The position numbers were made by a program, and so were the translations under genes. From Thereva unica (Eukaryota > Arthropoda > Insecta > Diptera > Therevidae), in NCBI GenBank assembly GCA_949987705.1, contig OX465281.1, positions 178,388,516-178,452,515 of the forward strand: a stretch of 64,000 nucleotides of DNA, read 5' to 3'. How positions within the stretch are numbered: the first letter of the stretch is position 1; each line of letters starts with the position of its first letter. Positions 56,155 to 64,000 of this stretch are shown one piece after another. A model generated the notes under the pieces. The model was given only the letters and a program-made list of their open reading frames with translations. It had not been told where the DNA came from and searched no databases.

Positions 56155-58038
56155 TATTGGATCGGTAGTTGGAGCAGTATCAAAGTTAACGGAGGAGCAG
56201 CAAATGGTGAAAGAGCACTTTGTCAGTACACATTATCGGGACGTGGACGGTAGATTCGTAGTTAAGATTCCGTTCAAACCTGGAATAAATTACATAGGTA
56301 GCTCGCGTCAAATAGCATTGCGGCGCTTCATTAGTACCGAAAAACGGCTGGAAAATATGCCAGAATTAAAGGAATTTTATGTAAATGAAATGCGGGAATT
56401 AAAGCGGAACGGCCACATGGTTGAAGTAGCGCAACCGCCACTACCCGGTAAAATATGCTACCATATCCCACATCACTGTGTGTTAGGGTAGTTTACGATG
56501 CGAGTTGTAAGACAAATTACGGAAAATCTCTCAATGAAGTTCAGATGCTTGGCGCAAAGCTACAGACGGAACTGCACACGACCCTGATGAGATTTAGACG
56601 CCACAAAATTGCGGTATGCGGCGACATCAAAAAGATGTTTAATCAAGTCAGAGTTAATGAAGAGAATTGGGACTGCCAGCGCATCTTTTGGCGCGAGAGT
56701 CCGGATCTGCATATAAAAGAATATTGGTTGACAGTGGTCACTTTTGGGCTAACATCCTCAGCACACCTGGCCGTTCGTAGTATGATACAGGCAGCAAAGG
56801 AAGCTGTAGACACTTTGCCGGAAGCAGCTAAAGCAATTATAGATGACTTCTATATGGACGATTTTGTGACAGGAGCAGATTCGGTAGAAGAGGCAATTAA
56901 ATTGGCTAAGCAAATTGCGCAAATTCTCGCAGCAGCTGGATTTCAATTGAGAAAATGGAAATCAAATGACCAAGCGGTAATTCAAGCCCTTGAATCAAAT
57001 GAATTGGGTGGCATGGATTCTAGCTGCATGGTGTTTTCCGGGGACAGTCTAACCAGTGTGTTAGGGGTAAAATGGCTCTACCAAGAAGACCAATTTACGT
57101 ATGTTGTTAAAACACCAACACCCACCGGAAAGCTGACGAAGCGCAAGATCGTCAGCTGTGCCGCACAGTTGTTTGATCCCATTGATATATATCGCCGGTA
57201 ATAGTAATTTTGAAGATGTTAATACAAGAGCTGTGGAAAGCAGGAATAGATTGGGATGAAGAAGTAAGTCAAGGGATTTAGGAGTTATGGACAAACGTAT
57301 GGAAAGAGGTCATACTATTGGAAAAGATAAGAATTCCAAGATGGTATGGTACATCAGATGCTATAAAAACGAAATTGATATTCTTCTCGGACAGCTCAAA
57401 GAAAGCATTTGGAGCAGTGATTTACATACGTGCTCAGTATCCAAATGGTCCAGCACGGTGCAATCTGGTCGCATCAAAAACGAGAGTGGCCCCGTTGAAG
57501 GAAATGACAATTCCGCGCTTGGAATTGGCAGCCGCTGAACTGCTGTCACGGTTGCTATCGGATGTATCGACATCAATGGAGTTTGAAGGAACTGAAACCA
57601 TGTTATGGACTGATTCAGCAGTTACTTTGTTTTGGATCCGCAAAGAGCCAGCCAACTTAAAGGAATTTGTAGCGAATAGGGTTCGCGATGTTCAAAAACT
57701 CCAATTAAAGCGTGGCGTTATGTAAACACCAAGCAAAATCCAGCAGACCTACTAAGTCGAGGTGCGAGGCCTTCGGAGTTAATTGACAATAAGTTATGGT
57801 GGCACGGACCAGAGTGGCTCCAGTGGCCAGAATCGCGGTGGCCTGAAGAACAATTTCCATTACCGCAAGCAGACAGTGACGTTTTAGAATTGAAAGTATA
57901 TAGCGTAACCAAATTTAGTGTCGCATTGGATATCAGCAAAGGAGAGAAAGGGCTGGATTGGCGACCGAGAATGTCCGTGTTGGAATGTGCAGATAAATTA
58001 GAAAAGCGTTACGAGTTTTAGCATACTGCTTTCGCTAT
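56155..58038 (+). pseudogene. BEL RT and RNase H, frame-disrupted
   Basis: Segments in order, in shifting frames: KLTEEQQMVKEHFVSTHYRD and YHIPHHCVL (56204-56485); then VRVVYDASCKTNYGKSLNEV, DIKKMFNQVRV and the catalytic FYMDDFVTGADS (56482-57180); then PVIVILKMLIQELWKAGIDW; an in-frame TAG near 57280; RNase H with FFSDSSKKAFGAV, PRLELAAAELLSRL and WTDSAVTLFWI (57282-57720); then NPADLLSRG in another frame. At least five single-nucleotide-type breaks and one stop are visible. Catalytic residues are all still present, so the damage is recent or an assembly artefact. I do not reconstruct the product. Confidence 0.88.
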
Positions 58039-59535
58039 GTGAAGGCTCGCTTGGCGAGATACAAACCACCGGCAAGAGCGAGTCGCTCTATTAGCATGAT
58101 AATTGCTCCTCCATCTCAAACCGAAAAAGGATGGGCAATGAAATATTTCATCAGACAAAGCCAACGCGAAAATTACAACCGCGAATACACAGCGTTGGCG
58201 GCGAATAGGCCGTTGCCGGAAAAAAGCCATTTGGAACCGCTCAACCCGTTTCTGGACAAGCAAGGTTTAATACGAGTAGGGGGACGCTTAGATAGATCAG
58301 ATCTTACTTATGACATGAAACATCCGATCATAATACCAAGAGGTTCGCGTCTAGCATGGCTGGTAATGGATTTTTTCCACCGAGTCAATCATCATGGTGG
58401 TATTCAGCTAATGATGCAACATATCCGTCGAAATTATTGGATTTGGCGCTTACGTGATGGATTGAAAAATTATATACGAACTTGCATTGAATGTGTACGG
58501 CAAAGACAAATAAATCAGGAACAGATAATGGCAGACCTGCCTGCGGACAGGGTTATTCCCGGCCCGAAGGCGTTTTTATCTGCAGGAGTGGATTACGCTG
58601 GACCGTTTCAGGTGAAATATTTGGATAAGCAAAGGAATGTAATCGCGCAGCACAAATGCTGGGCCGTAGTGTTTGTATGCATGAAAACAAGAGCAGTGCA
58701 TTTGGATCTAGTGACGGACTTAACCTCAGCTTCTTTCGTTGCATGTTTCGAGCGTTTCGTAGCAAGGAGAGGAAGATGTGTTAGATTGTTCAGTGATAAT
58801 GGCACCTTTTTCATTGGAGCTGAAAGAGTGATTGGCAAGGCATACAAAGAGTGGATAATGGATGGAACTGTGGATCGCGTGGCGAATAAGGGCACAGATT
58901 GGAAATTTATGACTCCCGCCGCCCCACATCAGGGTGGCATATATGAAGCAGCGGTGAAATCTATGAAGTTTCACCTTAAACGTGTCGTTGGTGCAACAGT
59001 AATGGAGTACCAACAATTCACAACACTTTTGTGCCAAATCGAAGGAGTGCTTAATTCCCCTCCGCTTACACCGTTGACGGACGATCCGCAGGACTTGCAG
59101 GCATTGACCCCTGGGCACTTTTTAGTGTCGGAACCGCTTGTTGCATTGCCGCCCTTTGAGTTTGCAGATGAGAGTAATCTGCAAGGGAGGAAGCTTTGGA
59201 ACGCTCGGCAAAAAATGTTTAAGGATTTTTGGAATCGCTGGGAGAGTGAATATTTGGCTACGCTACAAGAAAGGAAAAAGTGGCGTCGGGAACGCGAGAA
59301 TGTTAAAGTCGGACAGCTAGTGCTCTTAAAGGACGAGAACTTGCCACCAGCCAGCTGGACAATGGGAAGGATTAGAGAGGTATTTCCTGATAGCAAAGGG
59401 GCTGTGCGAAGTGTTACCGTGGAAACTGCAGCGACAGTCTTGAAACGACCGGTACAGAAAATTTGCGTCTTACCGGTGGAGTGCGCTATCAATCAGGATA
59501 CCTATGTAGCGTTACGGACGTTACTCAAGCCGTAA
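58039..59535 (+). CDS. BEL integrase, open
   Basis: A continuous frame of about 498 codons; the first codons continue an upstream frame (LRVLAYCFRYVKARLARYK), so this is the C-terminal part of Pol and has no start of its own. A zinc-binding HHCC motif is seen (HRVNHHGG...CIECVR). The catalytic DDE triad lies in AGVDYAGPF (58591), FSDNGTFF (58795) and GGIYEAAVKS (58945), the last two 50 residues apart, longer than the 35 of retroviruses but usual for BEL/Pao. The C-terminal DUF-like tail (VKVGQLVLLKDENLPPASW, MGRI) is typical. It catalyses insertion of the cDNA. Stop at 59533-59535, 34 bp before the 3' LTR. Confidence 0.92.
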   Translation: MKARLARYKPPARASRSISMIIAPPSQTEKGWAMKYFIRQSQRENYNREYTALAANRPLPEKSHLEPLNPFLDKQGLIRVGGRLDRSDLTYDMKHPIIIPRGSRLAWLVMDFFHRVNHHGGIQLMMQHIRRNYWIWRLRDGLKNYIRTCIECVRQRQINQEQIMADLPADRVIPGPKAFLSAGVDYAGPFQVKYLDKQRNVIAQHKCWAVVFVCMKTRAVHLDLVTDLTSASFVACFERFVARRGRCVRLFSDNGTFFIGAERVIGKAYKEWIMDGTVDRVANKGTDWKFMTPAAPHQGGIYEAAVKSMKFHLKRVVGATVMEYQQFTTLLCQIEGVLNSPPLTPLTDDPQDLQALTPGHFLVSEPLVALPPFEFADESNLQGRKLWNARQKMFKDFWNRWESEYLATLQERKKWRRERENVKVGQLVLLKDENLPPASWTMGRIREVFPDSKGAVRSVTVETAATVLKRPVQKICVLPVECAINQDTYVALRTLLKP

Positions 59536-59569
59536 CGTGTTAGGAACTGTGTCTTCCGACACCGGGGAC

Positions 59570-59837
59570 TGTACGAAACGCTACGGATCTGCTAATGATA
59601 TATTTGTTAGGATTCAATACTCCCGCTGCCACTTTGGTGGCATCTTAATCACACTATAGTATGTATAGAAATTAGGAAAATAGCTGGCGTGTGCCGGACT
59701 TGTGTCAGTTGGAAAAATGGAATTAAAAATAAATAGTGGAGTTTTTTGATAGCATTTTCTCCACTCCAAAAAATATGGTGTTTTATTTCAAAAGGCCGAT
59801 TAAGTTTTTCCTGAGCTATTGAAATGTAGTCAATACA
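59570..59837 (+). repeat. BEL 3' LTR
   Basis: Identical in length to the 5' LTR, with three substitutions in 268 bp. It begins tgtacgaaacgctac and ends agtcaataca, followed by the duplication ggaat. No long polypurine tract is obvious; ccggggac precedes it. Confidence 0.95.
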
Positions 59838-59875
59838 GGAATATAGTAATCCTAATTCGCCATGTTACACATGGC

Positions 59876-59973
59876 CCTCTAAAAAAATGCAACTGGAAAT
59901 TTTCCAACAGATTTATTTTGGTGTCACAAATAATTTCCCAAAAGTCCATAAAGCTAACTGGCCGGCTACTCAA
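59876..59973 (+). repeat. Second copy of the flanking direct repeat
   Basis: Diverged copy of 52591-52685 on the other side of the BEL insertion. Confidence 0.7.
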
Positions 59974-60129
59974 CCTAACACTCCTCAATAGGGCAAATAT
60001 ATTTTAATTTGTTGGGTACACCGCCAGTTGCATTAATTTCCCTTGTTAAAATATAGTGCACACATTTTTTGTACATATTTACCACATTACATTTTGGCAA
60101 CCTAAATAGGGCCTAAACTATTTAATTGT

Positions 60130-60331
60130 TTAAGTTATTTTTGTAATTTGTCGCCGCACTGCATATGTCTGCCCTTTAACCACATCTGGATGGTTTTCTA
60201 AAATTCGAACTAATGTTTCGAATTGGAGCGGTTGCCCAATCTGGCCTAGTACTCTTCTAGCAACAAATTGGGTGATCGCTTCATTCAACCTCGCAAAATA
60301 AAGAAAAACAATTGCTTCATCAAAAGGCAAG
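60130..60331 (-). CDS. Unrecognised ORF remnant abutting the BEL LTR
   Basis: The - strand is open for about 66 codons from the LTR boundary inward (FDEAIVFLYFARLNEAITQF, ARRVLGQIGQPLQFETLVRI, LENHPDVVKGQTYAVRRQIT), with protein-like composition and no ATG at its start. It stops just before 60130. I do not recognise the family. It could be the 3' end of a host or transposon ORF whose upstream part was displaced when the second BEL element inserted at 60332. Chance is possible. Confidence 0.35.
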
Positions 60332-60768
60332 TGTGCACGCTAAGCGACACTGTGACCTGGAACCACCTAAACGACACTGTGACCCGGAATCACCAGCAAT
60401 TACTTAACAACAGGTAACCGGCAGCATGCTGACGCACAAAGGCGAAATAATAAAACCATCTGACCAGAGGCGACGACGGGCAGTCAGAACGGAGAGCGGT
60501 GACGCGGTGTCTTGGACGATCGACAATTGACCAGCAGATGTGTATTAAATAAAAATAAAAGAAAATTAGTAATTATTGTATTAATCGTGTAAAAATAAAA
60601 TAAAGTAAAATTATTAATCGTTTAAAAATAAAATAAAGTAAAATTATTAATCGTGTAAAAATAAAATCAAGTAAAATTATTAATCGTAATATGGACAGGG
60701 GAAATAAATAAAGTGAAATTGTTTTTGCCATTGAATTTTTGTAGTTGTTTTTCTTTGTTGACTTTTCA
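60332..60768 (+). repeat. Probable 5' LTR of the second BEL element
   Basis: Proposed from tgtgcacgctaagcgacact to gttgacttttca, three bases before the primer site. The start is inferred from the TG...CA rule and the composition change; the partner LTR is outside the window. A 27-bp near-duplicate (aagcgacactgtgacctgga / aaacgacactgtgacccgga) lies near its start. Confidence 0.6.
60575..60690. repeat. About 41-bp tandem repeat, three units
   Basis: Three successive copies of attattaatcgtttaaaaat plus aaaataaagtaaa, AT-rich, inside the LTR and probably including its poly(A) signal region. Confidence 0.85.
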
Positions 60769-60771
60769 TTT

Positions 60772-60790
60772 TGGTCCTTCGAGCCGGATA
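60772..60790 (+). other. Primer binding site, tRNA-Tyr
   Basis: tggtccttcgagccggata: complementary to the CCA-tailed 3' end of tRNA-Tyr over 18 nt. It is the same tRNA as the first BEL element. Confidence 0.85.
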
Positions 60791-61281
60791 CGCGTGTGTG
60801 TGAGTGTGAAGGTGCAATCATCAAATAGAAGGAAACACTACGAGGACGCGCTTCATCACTAAGGAATCAAGGTAGGTGGTTTTTTAGTATTTTTATTGGC
60901 GTCCTTTCCCCAATCATTCTAAATCAATAAAGTATACATACGCACGTAAACGAGTTAAATGACAAAGTTGTGAAAATTAAAGTAATTTAATTTAGCGAAA
61001 GTATTGATAGTGCTGGTCTATTCAAACCCGTGGAAAAATAAGTTTTTTGTGGTCCTATTGACGTCTGTTTTCCAGCCCTTAAATTCTCAAAGTGCCTAAT
61101 ATTAAGTAAAGAAAATAGTGCGCGTGTGTACCATAAATAAGGCCCATTGCCCGCGTCATTCGAGCACAATAAAGTAAATTACATCGTTGACAATCACGCT
61201 GTTACCAAGCGAATAACAGTGAAGTCCTTGACACCCACAATTATAAAATTAAATAGTACATACAATCCGCGCACCCCAGCA

Positions 61282-62334
61282 ATGGCTAACTCTGGCTCCA
61301 ATAAAGACTCTGACTCCGATGAAGCTGTGACATCCCTCATCAAAGCACAAGCGATCGAAGAAGCGGAACTAACCAGGATAATAGCAAACATCAGGAAATC
61401 CTCAAGGGACAGGCTCAAGGAAGGCTATCTCCACCAGCGAATGGCAATGATGGAAGGGCAATGGAGTATTATAGTAAGCAATCATCGCAAATTGCTTGAA
61501 ATGTATTCTGAAGAGCATCGTAAGCAAAATTACTTTGCCCAGGATATATTCAGCAACATGGAAGAAAAGTATTGCCAAACCATGGGCATTCTTGCAGACC
61601 ATCTGTCATCACTGAGACCTCCAGCCCCTCCATCAACTTCACATCAAGAACCCAGTGCAGGTTTTAACTATGTGCATCATCCGCCCAGACCCGATCCGAG
61701 TGACTTGCGACTACCGAGAATAAACATCCCAAAGTTCGCAGGAGACTATGTCCTGTGGCCATCATTTCATGATTTGTTCGAAGCCATTGTCGACAAAAAC
61801 CAACACATAAGTAATGTCCAGAAGCTACATTACTTAAAAACATGCATCAGTGGATAAGCCGAGCAACTTATTCGACATCTTCAACTCACAGATGCAAATT
61901 ATACTGCAGCATGGAGTATTCTCAAGCGACGCTATCAAAATAACAGAATACTAGTGAATACTCAACTCACTGTATTGACAGCAATGCCCATGTAGCATCA
62001 GGAAACAGCCCCAATGCTACGTAAAATGTTGGATAAACTCAACGAGGTATTGGAGGCACTCAAGGGTCTGCACATCAACACAGAAACTTGGGATCCAATA
62101 TTGATTCATATACTATCTCAGAAATTATGCAAGGAGACAGTCACCCACTGGGAGGATGCACTGAGCTCCCATGACGCCAACTACTTGCCAACCATAAAAG
62201 AATTCAAGGAATTCCTAGAGAAGAGATTCCGCACTCTCGAAGCCATAGGGGGAACCAAGCCAACAACACACAAACAATTCCTAGGAAAATCAGAACCGGT
62301 AAGAATTCATTTAACAAGAGCGACTGAACACTGA
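61282..62334 (+). pseudogene. BEL Gag, second element, with in-frame stops
   Basis: ATG at 61282 (MANSGSNKDSDSDEAVTSLI). N-terminal charged helices, then RLPRINIPKFAGDYVLWPSF and NVQKLHYLKTCISG, the BEL gag core. The frame is broken by TAA at 61855, where relatives have Glu in SGEA, and by a TAG near 61995. The same frame continues with LRKMLDKLNEVLEALKGLHI and TVTHWEDALSSHDANYLPTI. A frameshift near 62325-62337 separates it from the zinc knuckles. Confidence 0.88.
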
Positions 62335-62336
62335 AT

Positions 62337-62656
62337 GCAGCCTATGCCAAAAGGATCACCCTCTTCGGACGTGTGTTCAATTCATTAAAATGAGTGTCAA
62401 CGACCGAATCGCTTACATCAGGTCACATGGAAGGTGTCTCAATTGTTTGGGTACCTCACACTCCATCAGAACCTGCCCAAGTAGGGCACATGTTTTAAAT
62501 GCCATAGATGGCACAACACTTTACTACATTTGGAGGAGCTCAGTCATAGCAAGAGTCATCCAGAGTAACCAAGAAACGGAACCACATCCGCTAAGGTCAA
62601 CTTGGGGAGAAGGAACGAAGTTGACTGCAACCAAACACCAGATAAACAAGAAATAG
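62337..62656 (+). pseudogene. BEL zinc-knuckle segment
   Basis: Frame 2 encodes CSLCQKDHPLRTC and CLNCLGTSHSIRTC, two C-X2-C-X4-H-X4-C knuckles that belong to the C-terminus of Gag. The frame ends soon after. Confidence 0.85.
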
Positions 62657-63250
62657 TTTCATTTCAATGCAGAGGGCAGCAGGGATGTGAACAGGTTAGT
62701 AAATCCGTCCTGCTAGCCACAGCACTCATTCAGGTCTACTCTAGTAAGACAGAGACTAAAACACTTAGAGCTCTCATAGACCAAGGTTCAGAGGTCTCAT
62801 TCATTACTGAAAGGAGCGTCCAGCTTCTACAACTCGATAAAACAAACACTTTCGTGACAGTCTTCGGAATAGAAAACCAACAGTGTGGGCCAAGCAAACA
62901 TACAGTCAACATGAGGCTCAGCTCTCGCTACGCTTGCGATCACTACATAGATATGAATGCGTTAGTAGTGAGGCAAATTTCAGCGGACCTCCCCACTCAT
63001 CAAATTTTAGCACAAGTCACACATCAAGGGTCTATAATTAGCAGACCCTCAATACTTTGAATCACAGCGCATCGACGTACTCTTAGGAGCCGATGTCTAC
63101 CCCGAACTAATTGAAGAAGGACAAATTAAAGGTCCTCCAGGAACACTATTAGCGCAACGTACCATCCTGGGATGGATTTTGTCAGGACCGGTGAAAGGTA
63201 CCTGTCATAGTCTCAAGGTTGCAACTAGTCTACACTGTGACATAAAACAA
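62602..63250 (+). pseudogene. BEL protease segment
   Basis: 62602-63057 encodes TLRALIDQGSEVSFITE, the protease active site with DQG, a variant common in BEL/Pao in place of DTG. After a frameshift near 63050, 63058-63249 encodes IDVLLGADVYPELIEEGQIK and AQRTILGWILSGP, the usual protease-RT linker. A TAA at 63250-63252 and another shift precede RT. Confidence 0.85.
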
Positions 63251-63254
63251 TAAA

Positions 63255-64000
63255 TTGTTACAACAATTTTGGGAATTAGAGGAATTGACCGACCGATCGA
63301 CCGAAGAAAAACATCTCACTGAAGCCGAAGCTCAATGCGAAGCTCACTTTAAGGCGACACACCGGCGCAGAGAAGATGGTCGATATGAAGTACAACTGTC
63401 GTTCAAGTCACATCCAGAACCACCAGCGCTCGGCGACTCGAAAGGAATGGCATTAAGAAGATTTTTTAGCCTGGAGCGAAAACTGGAAGCACATAGCGAA
63501 TTGAAACAAGAATACGAAAAGTTTATGGCTGAATATCTGGAATTAGGACACATGGAATTAATGATTCCTGAAAACCACGATACTCACACACTCGGTAAAC
63601 CATGCTACTTACCACATCATGCAGTGATAAAGGAGCAAAGTTCCACTACAAAGGTAAGAGTGGTATTCGACGCTTCCGCGAAAACCACTAATAATTCATC
63701 ACTGAACGATCACCTACTAACAGGGCCCACCATCCAGGCAGATCTAGCATCCACCCTGCTGAAGTGGAGAACACATGCCATCGCTTTCACTGCTGATGTT
63801 GAAAAAATGTACCGGCAGATAAAAGTCACCCAAAAGGACCCTGATTACCAACGCATCCTTCGGAGGAGCGAGACAACGAAACCATTACAAGAATACCGCT
63901 TGCTTACCGTTACATACGGAACATCACCATTCTTAGCCGTACGTACCCTTCAACAGATAGCAACTAACGCTGCGTCTCAGTCCGAAAGAGCGGCAAGGAT
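63255..64000 (+). pseudogene. BEL reverse transcriptase, truncated by the window end
   Basis: An open frame of 248 codons to the last base: LLQQFWELEELTDRSTEEKH, LGKPCYLPHHAVIKE, VRVVFDASAKTTNNSSLNDH, then FTADVEKMYRQIKV with the first catalytic Asp, and EYRLLTVTYGTSPFLAVRTL. The YxDD box would lie just outside. This segment shows no break itself, but the parent polyprotein is disrupted upstream. Confidence 0.88.

Larger units (their letters stand above)
53170..59837 (+). mobile_element. Full-length BEL/Pao retrotransposon
   Basis: A 6668-bp element with 268-bp LTRs, a 5-bp target duplication ggaat (53165-53169 and 59838-59842), a tRNA-Tyr primer site, gag, aspartic protease, RT/RNase H and integrase. 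The LTRs differ at three positions, so it is young. Gag and integrase are open. Six or so breaks cluster in RT/RNase H (56.13-58.02 kb), and one in-frame UGA separates gag from protease. No env is present. The copy is probably not autonomous as sequenced, unless the RT breaks are sequence errors. Confidence 0.95.
60332..64000 (+). mobile_element. Second BEL/Pao element, 5' part, decayed
   Basis: Begins with an LTR, primer site, gag, zinc knuckles, protease and RT, and runs off the window. It belongs to a different family from the element at 53170: LTRs differ, and gag and RT are clearly distinct although both use tRNA-Tyr. In-frame stops and frameshifts in gag and around protease mark it as older. 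Confidence 0.88.

Overview
The window is repeat-rich, AT-rich nuclear DNA from an insect, most likely a dipteran. The one host gene I recognise is amphiphysin (Amph), nine consecutive exons on the + strand between 25813 and 37092. Its BAR and SH3 residues closely resemble the Drosophila protein as I know it. Introns with GT/AG borders, a tRNA-headed SINE, LINEs, LTR retrotransposons and many terminal-inverted-repeat (TIR) elements all point to an arthropod genome. The species cannot be fixed from sequence alone.

Layout. 1-9100: non-genic DNA holding a 5'-truncated LINE with an open reverse transcriptase frame (805-2395), a pogo-like MITE (6301-6680) and a ~1.27 kb inverted-repeat element (6773-8043) with a second MITE nested in one arm. 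9170-20662: a complete, very young Ty3/gypsy-type retrotransposon on the - strand (gag, pol, tRNA-Ser primer site, polypurine tract, 4-bp target duplication), itself inserted into a ~275-bp TTAA-flanked MITE. Its LTRs carry an 85-bp tandem array, about 21 units in one and 11 in the other. 20.9-25.8 kb: degraded LINE pieces. 25.8-37.1 kb: Amph, with introns holding four TIR/inverted-repeat elements, two tiny LINE 3' tails, a degraded APE-type LINE and a defective hAT transposon with a perfect 8-bp target duplication. 37.1-46.3 kb: 3' UTR and a cluster of TIR elements, including a nearly perfect 0.72-kb palindrome at TTAA, then a SINE and a jockey-like RT remnant. 46.3-49.9 kb: a small TIR element split by ~3.3 kb of DNA dominated by a 118-bp tandem repeat. 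53170-59837: a complete, young BEL/Pao retrotransposon (identical-length 268-bp LTRs, tRNA-Tyr primer site, 5-bp target duplication). 60332 to window end: the 5' part of a second, decayed BEL/Pao element.

Points of most interest: (1) the gypsy element joins gag to pol by a correctly phased -1 slippery heptamer followed at 8 nt by a short potential stem; (2) the young BEL element separates gag from protease by one in-frame UGA in the leaky context UGA-CUAG, suggesting stop-codon readthrough; (3) the two gypsy LTRs differ by exactly ten 85-bp units although otherwise almost identical; (4) several precise nested insertions give a relative chronology. I found no CRISPR array, operon or bacterial-type system, and none is expected here.
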